A stretch of 64,000 nt of DNA from Sipunculus nudus (GCA_026874595.1 CM049313.1:41754659-41818658); one strand, 5' to 3'; positions 26,520 through 38,547 are shown, counted from the first letter of the stretch. Program-made: numbers and translations. The notes: generated by a model from the sequence alone, not told the origin.

Positions 26520-26946
26520 TGTAACGGGCGAAAATAGAAACCAGGCCCGAATGTTGGTTTGAACCCGTAACCTGTGATACACAAGTCAGACGTTCTACCG
26601 CTTCGCTAATAAAGAAAGCTTCACCAGCAAGGCCAGTAGGAAGGGAAGCTTTTATGTATCCGATTACATTCACCCCCTCCCCGGGAACGTTCTGTCCCCA
26701 AATGTAGGATTTATCCGTGGGTCACACACGTGAACTGGGGGGGGGGGGGGGGAGGCTTCATGCCACGACACCAACTCCCCGGATCCCACCGATGCCACCA
26801 TTGTAACGGGTGAAAATAGAAACCAGCCCCGAATGTGGTTTCAAACCCGCAACTTGTGACATACAAGTCAGATGTTCTACGGCTTCGCTAATAAAGCAAG
26901 CTTCACAAGCAAGGTCAGTAGGAATGCTTTTGTGTGTCCGATTACA
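26520..26946 (-). mobile_element. TRIM-like miniature LTR element with a tRNA-like promoter in its LTR
   Basis: Two direct repeats, 26520-26668 (149 bp) and 26802-26946 (145 bp), each start TG and end CA (TGTAACGGG...CCGATTACA). Read on the minus strand, the first LTR is followed one base later by TGGTGGCATCGGTGGG, a plausible tRNA primer-binding site. The second LTR is preceded by the purine tract CGGGGAGGGGGTGAA. The internal part is only ~133 bp and noncoding. Each LTR holds on the same strand an A-box-like TAGCGAAGCGG and B-box-like GGGTTCAAACC about 45 nt apart. I find no 5-bp target duplication. Two SINEs in direct orientation is the alternative reading. A G-run lies at 26728-26742. Confidence 0.6.
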
Positions 26947-27318
26947 TTACGAGGAGAAATAGTCCCGGGACAGTATTGATGTACATGGCTTTATTTCTGC
27001 AAAGGTGAAAAAAAAACACAATTGAGGGACGTGGTATCGTCAAAGATCGAATGCCAGAGTGGCGTCACCTGACATTCCAACGCTTTTATACCCAATTACA
27101 GGTGGCTGCGTAACACCTTGAAGAAAAAGAGGTCACAGTTCACAGAAAACCCTGGGACAGTATGTACCAGTTAAATGAAGAGTTACAACGATGCCTGACT
27201 AGAAAACGGAAATAAATAACGGACTACAAACTGAAGAGTGGAGAAGTAGTGAAATTATGCTGGCCTATGATCTAAAGCCGATATGGTTGCATACAACCGT
27301 TTCATATATAAATCAGAC
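26947..27318. other. Rest of the copy-B-specific insertion
   Basis: This is absent from the homologous site in copy A (about 10150). It contains CCCGGGACAGTATTGATGTAC (26963) and a related CCCTGGGACAGTATGTACC (27149), a short diverged direct repeat. No ORF is supported. It may be part of the same insertion as the TRIM-like element, or a separate event. Confidence 0.4.
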
Positions 27319-28001
27319 ATGTAACCACTTTCTAAAAAAATGAATGGATGTATACACAGATTATGACTTTCCATGGAAGGAAATATAGAATATGGCTCAT
27401 CATGCCACAAAAGAACCAAAAATTATTACTTTGCAATAGAAAATATTATATCGAAAATACCCAACGAATGTGTTGTTCAATAAAATGGGGATAATGGATA
27501 CAGAAATTTGTTATATATGTGGTATAAAACTGACTTAATAAACATCATTTAAAATGATACGGATATGCTGTTTGGTTGGAATAACCGTAGCATGCAGTTT
27601 AACGAGGAAAATATAATTATATTAATTGGTAAACTCTGTGATAAATAAATATACTTATGGTAAATACAGTAATATCCTAGTGTTTTTTTATGAGAGAGTG
27701 TAAATAAGTGGGGAAAATATATGAAACAACTGTGTAATGGTTTTGTAAGTCATTTAGGAAAACGCATCGATGATGAACGTGGAATAATGAATTTGAAAAA
27801 TTCTCTGAGATGCAAAAAGAAAACATAATTAAAATCTCATTGCTAATTAATGAAAAGAATTATGCAAAATGAAAATTAATCACGAACATTGGGAAATTAG
27901 ATAAAATGAGAGATATTGCAGCTCAACGGGGGCCGCGGGCCGAAGGTGCCCCTCTGTATGCGCCACTAACAGCTAAGGCAATTTAATGCATATCAATTTA
28001 A

Positions 28002-28002
<1 letters not shown>

Positions 28003-28052
<50 letters not shown>
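28003..28052. repeat. (AT)n microsatellite
   Basis: This is a pure AT tract in intron 1 of gene B. It is followed by a C-run at 28131-28147 and a (GA)n tract at 28431-28453. A G-run lies at 29175-29194. These are simple repeats with no function implied. Confidence 0.9.
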
Positions 28053-28055
<3 letters not shown>

Positions 28056-28428
28056 TATTAGATTAAGTGACATTCCGAAAGGACGGCGAGTACTAAATGC
28101 GACCGCGGGGCATGGCCTCCTAGGCCCTACCCCCCCCCCCCCCCCCCACGCCATGTTACCTTCTGGGGTGGATCGCGGACCAGGCATCACTAATTCCTAG
28201 CCCGATTTAATGAAAAAATAAATTCGTGTAATATTTGCACGTATTGGCGCTCCTTAATATTCACACAGGCACACGTGCATGAGCATTCGTTTTTTTATGC
28301 TATTACTATATCTCTTACATTTCATGATGAACATCAGCTTTCAGATAATTATCCTTGCGTTTGAGGGCGTGGGAACGGTACTAAAACAATGAGGGGGTCC
28401 GTAATGAATCAAAATTTTATTAAAGGTG

Positions 28429-28461
<33 letters not shown>

Positions 28462-29956
28462 TATTCGACATTAAAGTAAGGTATCCATACAAAATATATA
28501 CAAGATATATGCATATATCTTTATATATATAAATATATATATAAAGATAAAAATTTCCAAAAATTCAAGGTATTCGAAGTTGGAAGGCAGTATAGCTATC
28601 TGTTTTGGCCTGACATTATTTGGCTACCAATCATGTAAAACACCCTATTGTCTGGTCGTATTATACCTTTTCCAACTGCACCTCATGGCTTTATCATATT
28701 TTTGTCAGAGGAAGACATATATTAATCAAGTCCTATCGATAGAAAATGTCTACTTACATTTATATTTATGTCTTGATATGCCGTATTAAGTGTGGCGGCC
28801 TAGCCTTTCACCAACACTTAACGTAGATATTATACTGTACATTATCAGTGACTTCAGCGTATGGTTTAATTTATTCATTTCTAAAACACTGATGAACATT
28901 TAAAAAAGTGCATTGTTTTTGGTCTGCTTGGTCATATATCATAGGTCCGATATAGGGAAACACTGAATGATTTTCAACGAAAAACTTCGCTCCATATATT
29001 AAAATTGACGTCTCGAGACGAACTGCAAAATCTTCAGTGTCTATGATCTGATACATTTTTTGCACAATGATATTCCAAGATTGCATATTAGGAAACATAT
29101 TTTCACCTTTTAAAAATCCAAGACATGGAGAGCGTACTGAACTAAAGAATCATTTTTTTTTGTGTGTGTGTGTGGGGGGGGGGGGGGGGGGGGGTTGTCC
29201 CTAACTGAAGATGGGACTGTGCTTTGAACATCATAAAATGTTATTTAACTTTATTTCTTTTTAAATAATTTAAAATAACTGCCTTTGGGTTGTATATGCA
29301 TGAGGCTGTGTATAACAAAGTCATAACGTGTCGTCAAGACATTAGTGTACAGCTCATCATTCGTCTTTAAAACAGTATTTGGGATTGAACCGTGACCCTT
29401 CGGCTGTGTAAAGTAACGTTCAAGCCACTGGTTTATGTGTAACTTAATTCACATTATCACAGTTTCCAACTGAAATATTGCATACGATTTGTTCTTTCAG
29501 GAATTCTTAAAACTTTGTTTTTCAGGGTTTTGTTTGAATCAAATACCTGAGTTTTATTTTTTTTATAAGGAAAGCTTCAAACAATATTTACAGAGTTTTG
29601 CTGCAATCAAAGACCTTAGTCGTTGATATACAGTTTGACCAAATATTACGTTTAGTTCTTTTGATGAAGCGGAAGATAATCTGAGAATTTTTTCATGATC
29701 TTATAAAAACCCTGGCTATGAAAGCCTATAATTTCATATCATGTTTCACCATTTACTATGATTTGCAAGAAACATAATGAAGAAAACAGGGGTTCATCAA
29801 AAGGGACCTTAATTTGCATTGTACCATTGACAATTCATAGGTTAGCTCTGGAATATAATCATTGACAGCAACTAGACAAAAAGAAACAGTTATAAAATGC
29901 GAAGATATCGCTATTTCTTTCCAGTGTTTATCAAGTGTCTCTCGTTTATTCAATAG

Positions 29957-30003
29957 GCAAAGGCTCGAGAGTTCAAGGTGGGAATGGTACTATTCTCCTA
30001 CAA
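29957..30003 (+). CDS. Sulfotransferase gene B, exon 2: 47-bp stem microexon
   Basis: The acceptor is TTATTCAATAG and the donor CAA|GTAAGT. It has the same length and phases as in gene A (in phase 1, out phase 0), encoding GKGSRVQGGNGTILLQ with the split first codon. Only one residue differs from gene A (Ser to Arg). Confidence 0.57.
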
Positions 30004-31514
30004 GTAAGTCAAGTGAAAATATCTTGCAACAGAGGGGCAAAACTCCTCCCAGGTACATACCAAATGTTTTAACCTATGGGTAAAAAATGCAAAGTACAGT
30101 TTACCCAGCCGCCTCAGCATAGATTTCATGCCGAAAAGCATTACTTTTAACACCAGTCCTGACGGCAACGTTATTGTCACATGAAATGTAACACATAACG
30201 TAAAAAAATATAATGTAACATTTTCGTAAATTTTTCCAGATTTGCTTTTCCAAAGGAGAAAGTAACTTGCTTCCCCAAAAATTATAGCCGAGAGAAACAT
30301 AGTTTTGCAGTTACAATTTTTTCGGGTTACACAACCGTCGCCACGTCCGTTTCCTCAGAGCTACACCAAGACCCTTTCACCGATCTTTCCAAAACCAGGC
30401 ATTATTATTCGCCCACCTACGTAGTTGTGCGTAACAAAGAAGGTGGCGCCACCTGTAATTATGTTTGTGTAGTATGAATCAGGGTGTCTTTTTAATAACA
30501 GCCCAAATGCCAGCAGTGGTTCAATATATTGATCTGAAATTTTTTAGGTCTATAGACCTATAGATCACTCCACCTAAAATGGTTTTTGCGAGGGGTCTAT
30601 CCATGTGTTTAGTCCATCTTAGTGTTTCGGCCAATGAATTTGGCTGAAAATTGGCATGTCCATCCATCCTGGAGTTTTCTCGTAGACCAGAGGTGGCGCC
30701 ATATACCTTCCCGTTTCCTTGAAATAGATTGATGCCCTTTCTTCAAGACTGGTTTGCCAAATTAGTTTATCCTTCCGTTTGCTTTGGGTAAAATTTGCTC
30801 ACATAACAGGACTTGATTGATGTATCAGCCTGAATTTTCGCATCTTTATCAGTCTTGGATAGCTTTGTTGATGGCAAGTCAGTTGGCGCAACTGCTGGCT
30901 TGTTTTTATTGTATACGTTGATGCACTTTTCTCAGTAGTGAATTGGTGCCTCGGCCTAAAATTTTGCATGGTGTACCAATCTTAAGTTGAAATTGCACAT
31001 ATATTAGGAGTTTAATTGGCATCTCTGATGCCACAAATTTGGAGTTAATTCAGTGCCTTAGTTGACCCTTGCCTCTGTGATTTGGCGTATACACGTAGTC
31101 GCTTGTCGGCTGTCCGCACGTCTACAGTCAGAAGTTGTGTCGTATTCAAACAATTTCAATCATCAATTTGTTGTTTTTCTAGTTGAGACATTTGTTAAAA
31201 GAGTAAATATGTTCCAAGATTGTTGCATAGCAAATCAGTTAAACCGCCTAAGGAGAATGGACCAATTCATTTACATATCTTAATATCTAAGCAAATCATT
31301 AAGTTCTACTATTTTCTTAATTAACAGAAAAGGGGCAAATCACTATAAAAAAAGTCTCATATTCAATTATTTTTATACAGTAAGAAAAACCAATAATTGA
31401 AATGAAAAAATAGGTTTAAAGAATTTGTTAAAAGAAAATCTATTTAGAATTGGTTTGTTTTACAAAACTACATACATAAGATGATGACGCATATGTCATA
31501 TTACTTGTTTTAAG

Positions 31515-32567
31515 AAATACAAAGCAATCGCTGAAAGGATGGAACAAAGAAAAAGAGACATCGCCAGGGCTTGTGCCAACGAAAGGAGGGAGGATCCGAC
31601 AGACAGAAAACCTAATTATTACGACATGTTGTATGTCCACGATGGTCTAAAACTTATAGCCTGCACAATACAAAAAGTGGGCTCAACATATTTGAGACGA
31701 CTCGCGTCCCCTGGTCATCCAAGTCGTCTTCCCTACAAGAGAAGTGAGAGGCCTACCATGGAGAAGAAATCTCAAATCGAAAGGAAAGCGATCCTGGAGA
31801 ACTACCTTAAAGTCATGTTTGTTCGACACCCATTCGATCGGCTTTGGTCCGCGTATACAGCAAAGGTAATGATAACAAGGCCTAACTTCAGGAAGCTTGC
31901 ATATAACTTGGTGACAAAGTCCAGACCTAACCCTACGAAGACAGAAAAGAAGTGCTATCCGCCAACCTTTAAAGAATTTGTCGGGCATCTGATCACCACG
32001 AAAAATAATACGATTGAGTACAACCCTCACTGGAGGCGTTACGATCAAATCTGTCATCCTTGCAGTATTAAATACGATTTTATAGGAAATTTGTCTTTTT
32101 TTGACGAAGAAGCAGACTATCTGCGATACCAGCTAGGAATTTCAAGTAGAAAACATAATCTGTGGACATTCACTAACTCTAGTGTTGATGCAATGATCAT
32201 GGCGGGTTGTCGGTTAAATAGAAGGTTAATGTGCGAGAACATTGCTGGAAGTGTTGAACGGAATTTCCAGTATCTTGTAATTGAGGGATTAGTGGACGCG
32301 AAAACCGACAGGGAAACTGTCATACCCCTAATGAAAAAGTGGTTTGAGCAAGAAAATAGTGAGGTTCCTATCAAATGCCGTGATATGATGAAATACATCT
32401 TACAAAAGTATCCAGAATCCGAAAGGAAAAGTGTTATTGATAAACGTAAGAAAACTGTAAGGCAAGCGGCATTTCGGACACTAAGTGAAGAAGAATTAAG
32501 CGAATTAAGGAAAATTTACGAAAGAGACTTCATTATGTTTGGGTTTGATCCAATGATATACTATTAA
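31515..32567 (+). CDS. Carbohydrate sulfotransferase (HNK-1ST/CHST family), gene B, catalytic exon
   Basis: This is the last coding exon of the second tandem gene: acceptor TTGTTTTAAG (ends 31514), stop TAA at 32565-32567, 415 aa in total with exons 1 and 2. Family features match gene A: VRHPFDRLWSAY (3'-phosphate motif), HPCSIKYDFIGNLSFF and the same C terminus plus one extra Tyr. The PAPS 5'-phosphosulfate loop reads IQKVGST (31668-31688) instead of IPKVGST. The Pro is strongly conserved in this family, so activity may be altered. The least conserved stretch against gene A is just after that loop (SRLPYKRSE against NHAIFKTRE). The frame is fully open. Expected role is Golgi glycan sulfation; the acceptor sugar is unknown. 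Confidence 0.92.
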   Translation, partial: KYKAIAERMEQRKRDIARACANERREDPTDRKPNYYDMLYVHDGLKLIACTIQKVGSTYLRRLASPGHPSRLPYKRSERPTMEKKSQIERKAILENYLKVMFVRHPFDRLWSAYTAKVMITRPNFRKLAYNLVTKSRPNPTKTEKKCYPPTFKEFVGHLITTKNNTIEYNPHWRRYDQICHPCSIKYDFIGNLSFFDEEADYLRYQLGISSRKHNLWTFTNSSVDAMIMAGCRLNRRLMCENIAGSVERNFQYLVIEGLVDAKTDRETVIPLMKKWFEQENSEVPIKCRDMMKYILQKYPESERKSVIDKRKKTVRQAAFRTLSEEELSELRKIYERDFIMFGFDPMIYY

Positions 32568-32940
32568 TATTTTTTTTCCTTTTGTGAAATTTCTTTGCGA
32601 CTTTTTTCACCATTTTCCAAACAATTGCCTGTTCAGTGCATTTAAAATTGCTTTTTAAGGCACAGCTTATTCATTTTGTGACAAATTTCCATGAACCAGC
32701 TAATGATCCTATTACATCATATCTAAATTCTTTAGTTCCAGTTACACCTTACGTCCGATTATCTACTCCCCGACTGCGGCCAGTGGTTGATGAGCATGGT
32801 TCATAACACCCTGACAGCCTGAAGATGTTTGAGTTTTATCGAGCAGATAAAGGTTGTTGTAGTCAAAACTACTGCACTTCACGCTCCTTGTTAATGTTGA
32901 ATGAGCCAATAGACGTAATGCCACCAAGCCAAGTAGGGAG

Positions 32941-33120
32941 CCACGAAAGGCCTCCACAATTTTACCCGCACCGGTGCCCGAGGAAAGCTACAGCACCCTC
33001 ACCCACAAAGCCCCGAGCGGGCCACACACCGACACCGGCCCCAGGAGCAGAGTCCAGGTAATGCAGAGTGCAGAACTCGATCTCGAACGTTAAAGAGCGA
33101 TCATTTTTTTCTTCATAAGC
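32941..33120. other. GC-rich block directly after copy B
   Basis: Positions 32941-33060 are far richer in G and C than their surroundings (CCGCACCGGTGCCCGAGG, CACACCGACACCGGCCCC). They end at the duplication border. The short frame through it is Pro-rich without a known motif. It is probably a fragment of a foreign repeat. Confidence 0.4.
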
Positions 33121-33339
33121 GAAAGTGGCCGGCTTTATTACAACATTTTTGACAAAGCTTCTCCGGAACTAATTACAAAGTCTGTTCACTACATAACTAC
33201 CATATCATAGAAAAATATTTCTCCCTTTTGATATTACAGAGTCTACATAAAAGTATCTCATTAGCGGTAAATAGTTATAATCCATACCAGCAGGCTGCTA
33301 GAAAACAGTAGGGTTTTGTAAAGGAATGACCGGAAATGA

Positions 33340-33680
33340 TATGAGCACAGAGATATAGTCAGTATAACTGACTCAGCCATTTTGACATGAAAAAGCACTG
33401 GGTACGGGTCTGTATTTGCACACAGGTTGCAGAAAGTCAATCAGGTGCCACCGCTCCACAAACACCAACATGTTTAGCATCAGAAATAGAATTCACTGAC
33501 TGTCTAGTGGCCGTTCCATCAGGAACAATGTAAACATTGTTGAAAGCAGTTGGAAGTACTAGTTGCCAGAAGTTGTAATAAGATATTTGTTGTAACAAGA
33601 TATACGTTTTCGACATGATATTCGACTGCATCCCGGAAGTCCAGAAACCACGGACCATTATATCTGCTTCTGTGAAGTCA
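33340..33680 (-). pseudogene. F5/8C (F-type lectin)-like domain fragment, broken
   Basis: On the minus strand, after an acceptor-like TTCACAG near 33674, one frame reads GPWFLDFRDAVEYHV then NVYLVT. This resembles the PWW-x-VDLG...V-x-LVNR core of F-type lectin/discoidin domains. The continuation shifts frame to NNVYIVPDG and HVGVCGAVAPD, followed by a stop and then TCVQIQ. The pieces keep the family order but need a frameshift and a stop read-through, so it is a relic. Identification rests on a short motif and is tentative. Confidence 0.35.
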
Positions 33681-34837
33681 ATTATGTATTGATAATGAAA
33701 ATAGAAATATAAATTTTAATACCAGTTTCCACGTCTCTCCCTAAATCAAGAAAAACAATAGTTTGAGTATTTTTTTTTGTTTAAGAGCTTCAATGCAAAC
33801 TAACCTCAAATTTATATAAATTTTGATTTAAGACTACGTGACCGTCCACGTGCTTAACACTCCCGCCCAAATGTTTATCCATGTTCCTCTATTGCAATTC
33901 CTCTGTTTGTTTGTGGTGTTTCTCTATTTCATCTAATTGAGGTTATTTTCATTTGAGGAAAACGAAGAAGAGCTCCAAATGAGTGCTACAACTATCGGGC
34001 TTGTCTGTTGCTATGTCACAAACAATCTCCATGATATATCTAAGGGTTCTCACGGCCAACTTCGAATAAAGTAGACGCCTAATAGATTTAATTATGGGGA
34101 CATTACTGGCGTAAAGTTAATGTTCAATTTTTTTTTATTCAATGGCGTTAATATTCATTACAATGTACATTATCTGATTCACTGCGCTTCTCGCTTACTT
34201 CTGATATCCCAATTAAAAAATCACCAGTCGTACCCAATGTAATTTGCAAAATTTTTCAATACATTGAACGTCTTTTTCTAAACTAAGAATTTCCGAAAAA
34301 GTTCATATTAACTTCTCTGAAAATTAAGCATTTCCCCTATTATATAGATATCAGTGTAATTTTTTTATTACTTATTAAGCTATTATATAAGATTATGTGT
34401 ATGAACTGTTAGATAACAATGTTTCAAGTTACCCCTTAAAAGCTACATAGCTCTCAAACAACGGTAAAATCAATTAAATACTCTGTAAAATCGTAATTTT
34501 TAAACTTAACTCACTAAACAAAAAAAAACGCCTGGGGATTATTATCTAAATTCTCGATTTATTTAAGAAGATTTTCTGTATCTACTTTAGTTGTGCTGGA
34601 ATAAACGATTTTTTGTTAAAAAATTAAAATTAAATTAAAATCCTTACAGATTCAAAACTGTTCCTCGGAAACAAAGTTTATTATCACCAAACTATAGTGA
34701 ATTTTCTTAGCTTTCAGAAAATGTATACTTTAGGGGGTATTAAAGCATTAGATTGTTCCATGCAAAGGAAAAACTGAAAAAAAGTCAGGTCAGGTGGGGG
34801 GACCAGTTCTGCCACCTTAATATACCACTTGTTCTTA

Positions 34838-34985
34838 CTATGGCACTTCAGGCAGTGGAATACAGGCTGGATCTCTGTGTGTTAGCATCACGGACTGTGA
34901 GGTCAGCAGTCTGCTACGAGTGACATTACATTCCTTTCCGAGATGCCCCTCTTGTGCACCCGTTTCACCCGTTTCGAGATCTAGT
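34838..34985 (-). pseudogene. PAN-like terminal exon of the degenerate secreted gene
   Basis: The minus-strand acceptor is CCAACTAAG (exon begins 34985). The nucleotide sequence aligns with the last exon of the intact relative at 55163-55368 through GGGTGCACAAGAGGGGCATCTC against CGCGTCTACAAGAAGGGCATCTC. A missing base near GGAAAGGAATG shifts the frame, so the Cys pattern (ECN..C) breaks up. This and the defects in the other exons suggest a pseudogene. Confidence 0.5.
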
Positions 34986-35288
34986 CTTAGTTGGAGACAG
35001 GGATTCATAAATGTATGTTGGTGGAGAAGCCATTCAATCGTTTTATGCCATAACAATTATTCTGCTGTTGCAAGATCACACTAATAAAAATGTTGTTGCA
35101 TGAGAAGATATATCGGTTACTTTGTACCCTTATAAATCAATCGTCGTTGCAATATTTAGTAGATAAATATTGGTAATTAATTTGTTCAAATAGGTATTTG
35201 ATCAGTTTTGCGCTTTCGTTTACGCCTCATCTTCTTATCTGCAATATTCGGGGGGAACTATCGAAGATACAGAGGTCGGAAGGCCGCG

Positions 35289-35293
<5 letters not shown>

Positions 35294-35370
<77 letters not shown>

Positions 35371-35680
35371 GATTTATGAATAGCCATGCTTGTTCATTGT
35401 TTATAGATGAAAATGGTATACACAGAAAAGTCGGTTCGCTGACGATGGGAATCGAACCCACAATCTTCTGATTTGCGGTCGTGGCCTGACGAATTGGCTA
35501 CGCCAATTGAGACTATGACGTCACTTTGCTTGTTCCTTAAAGGTGTTCAAATACACAATGGTCGAGGGTATCTGGCGTAACCAAGTAGTAAGGCCACCGA
35601 CCGGATATCGGAATGATTTGATTCCCACCGTCAGTGAACCGACTTTTCCGTGTACACCATTTCCATCTATATATTTTTCC
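35294..35680. mobile_element. Head-to-head inverted pair of tRNA-like SINE units with a (TA)n tail
   Basis: The left unit, on the minus strand, has a tRNA-like head. Its A-box-like GTAGCCAATTCGTCAGG is the complement of about 35486-35502, and its B-box GGTTCGATTCCC is the complement of 35447-35458. A body (CTTTTCTGTGTATACCATTT...ATGGCTATTCATAAATC) runs into (TA)n at 35294-35362. The right unit, on the plus strand, repeats the plan: GGCGTAACCAAGTAGTAAGG, then TTTGATTCCC, and the body to CCATCTATATAT at 35671. The outer ~56 bp of the two units (35403-35458 and 35615-35670) are inverted repeats. This is the same family as 23020-23229. Confidence 0.65.
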
Positions 35681-36389
35681 TCCTACACGAAAGCTCCACC
35701 TGTTACGGAGAAAATTCAGAATGTATAACATTCATTTTTCCGCTGGTCCTGAATAAAGGCGACAATAATATATTCGGTTTCGTGTTAATGTGTCAATGGG
35801 TTCGGTTTAACAAAGCATCCTTATTTATCCTTTGGATTGTCTAAATTATAGGGTGTTATTTTGATGAAGTCATATATTTTCGGACTAAAGAAAAAAAGGT
35901 TCCATGTTGGAATGTAACCCTTGTTTACAAGATTGTAGTGAAATTTAATTATCACGCATGAGACATTTAAAAATCGTTTTATATATTAAATAATCTTATT
36001 TCGAGAAAATACAGTTTTCCTGCTGTTTAAACACACAACCCCAGACCCACACCCATACATACACACTTGTGTATAACACCGTCGGATCCAAGTCGGCACA
36101 GTTGACAAGTTTGCTATCAAATAGCCATCAAAGTTGCTGGCACGTGGTTCTGTAGATTCGGAGGTTTTTGTTTGTTTAGTTACTTTTGGTTGGTCCCCGT
36201 TTCCCTCGCACATATTAAATTTGCCTGTCGATGAAGAATTATACAAACATAGGAATAGCTGGAATGATACGGAAGGGGAACCATTAACTATTTTTTAAGA
36301 TTGTTGCTATTTATTCAATACTTCGACATCGTTTTTTATATATTTAATGCTATTCACCGTGAATTATATCCTGGCTATTCAGAGTTCAC

Positions 36390-36527
36390 GGCAACACATG
36401 TCGTCTTTAAAATAGCTTCCATCACATTGAGTAGATTTGGAACATTCACATTCGTGGGCGTCGTAATGCTCAGGACAGGTCGCTATGCACAGGAAATCGT
36501 CCTCTAGGTCTGAATCATATCCAAGAA
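36390..36527 (-). pseudogene. Cys-rich exon of the degenerate secreted gene
   Basis: The minus-strand acceptor is CTAACACTCAAG and the putative donor GTGAAC at 36389. It encodes a module CPEHYDAHECECS...QCDGSYFKDDMC, clearly paralogous to CPEGYVAQNCQCS...KCDGSYFSGDVC at 57873-58052. A 2-nt loss near the end changes the frame relative to the paralogue. It lies between the signal-peptide exon at 38598 and the PAN-like exon at 34985. The Sushi exon expected between them was not found; an inverted SINE pair occupies part of that space. Confidence 0.5.
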
Positions 36528-38547
36528 CTTGAGTGTTAGTTAATGAATATTTTTTCACACAAAAAAGTATTTTTCCCCCATTCATTTTACCCCATTGAAC
36601 ACACATGATGAGAAATATGACACTTGTGAAAATGTTCGCAAGCTAAATTCACTAGAAGTTATATACTTATTGTACGCGCGCAACAAAAGATATAACCTCA
36701 ACCGTTCATGTTAAAACTGGGTCACGTGTTGCCTTGGTCTGCCTGGACAGGGGAACCCTAGGTTTTAGGTATCTCCTTTTGTTTTTATTCTTCCTTTCTT
36801 CCATGGCAGCCACAGCGACTGAGTGTGAGAACTGCATTCAGTGTAAGGCTGTGCTCTGAATACGAAATGTTTACATTTCCTGGCAAATAACCGGATATTA
36901 TCATGTTGATGTTTGGTCATGATAAATTGCCCTTTTCTAGCTACGCTAGGCGTCCTTTAACTCTTATTTTAAGTCCTGACAAAGCTGGTCCCTTATTTAT
37001 GGTCCTTGAACGTTGTATCATTTTGTAGACATCTTATGCCAAAGATAATTATAGTCAGACTTGAAGATGAAGTCTTAAGTTCATAGACCCAAGCGCGCAT
37101 GAAAGTATAGAGTTTACAGAAAGTGGTGATAAACCTAAAACGACCAAGCTTTTTAAGCGACTAATGTGACCGAGTGGGGTCATTTAAGACCCAGCACATT
37201 TTTCACATAAATTATTTATTTTATATTTCTCTTTGTGATCTGACCAAAGCTTCTTCGTTATTTATAATAGACATTCTCAAGTGTTCTAATGACATTAAAT
37301 TATCGTTTTCGTCCATTTTTAAACGAAAAGAAGTAAAATGTACGAATTGTGTACGAAAATAATTTCATTTGTTTGGACTATTATTCCTTTTATTCTTCCT
37401 GGAAACCTTATTGTCTTTTATAAATAAGATTTGGGGTAGATAATATATTGGATTTGTTCGATTGAATTAATTATTACAGTTTGTTAGGATTATATTAACA
37501 CCAAAATATCTATGGAAAAGTTACTCCAAAGTCACCTTTCAATAGGTTATATTTTTTTCTACATCACAACTCATATCTTTTTTCCATGACTTACGGGTTA
37601 AGTTCGAATGCAGACTGGTAAAAACTGTATCTGTCTCGAAACGCTGCCAACTTATCATCCACATAGAGATAATAACCCGGGAAATAGGGTCATAGGGTTT
37701 ACGTAAGTGGGCACCCCTACCCAATAAACATTGTCTACATATCTCTGAAAGCAGCAAGTTTGCCAAAGGTTTGCCTGGCTGCTATGTTAACTCGGTTGTC
37801 AATCCGCATGTACCCAAGGATAATTCGGAACCTTTTGATTTGTTTATTGTACCATAAAACTGATCATCCATCTATTTCAGGCAAAAAGAATGTTGTAGTT
37901 CATGGTAGAATTTGTAGAACCATACAAAAGTACACATGTTATAAATAATTAATTTGACCTAAGAATAATCTATTGATTTCCATGCTTGGACTTCGTTCCT
38001 ATTTTGCTTGTCATTCAACTCTACACGTTTTGCCGATTTCTCTGTTAGTTTTTAGGCAATCAAATGATTCAAGTCTACTGTCGCTGGTGTCACAAACATT
38101 GAAAATACCTGACTTTTAAATACCTGAAAATTGTGACATCGTGTTTATTGGATTTGTTTGGTTGACTCTTGATGACGACCTAATTAGTCTTTAGATATCT
38201 AAAGCAGTAAAATGGGCTAAGTCCCGGTCCCCAGTCCATGGCTCAGTAACAAAAATGACAAAATGTGGATAATAAATGGAAATCAGAATTTATGCATAAA
38301 GAAAGACATATCTTTTTGGGTTTCACAAATGACCCCATATAACCTTTCAGAATATTTTCCACACCAAAAACCCGATTTCTCTTAAGAAATGACGAAAAGT
38401 TAAAGCATGACTAATTTGACATATTCATGGTAGGAATCACTTTTTGGGTTAATACTATCAAAACGACATGTACAAATACATGACTGGAGTCATTAATGAC
38501 CCGACTTGGTCGCTTGAGGGTTAAGAGCTAGTTTAAATAAAAAAAAA

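Larger units (their letters stand above)
18655..32940 (+). repeat. Tandem segmental duplication, copy B
   Basis: This is the second copy of the 3060-17128 block in the same orientation, ~1.5 kb downstream. Relative to copy A it carries an ~800-bp insertion with a TRIM-like element (26520-27318) and an inverted SINE-like dimer within (TA)n (23020-23229). It lacks the ~2.1-kb segment with the 160-bp satellite found at 11120-13280 in copy A. These differences date to after the duplication, or are losses from the other copy. Confidence 0.85.

Noticed and set aside
35430-35520. Functional tRNA gene on the minus strand
   Set aside because: A- and B-box motifs are present but the stems do not pair properly and the unit continues into a SINE-like body with a (TA)n tail.
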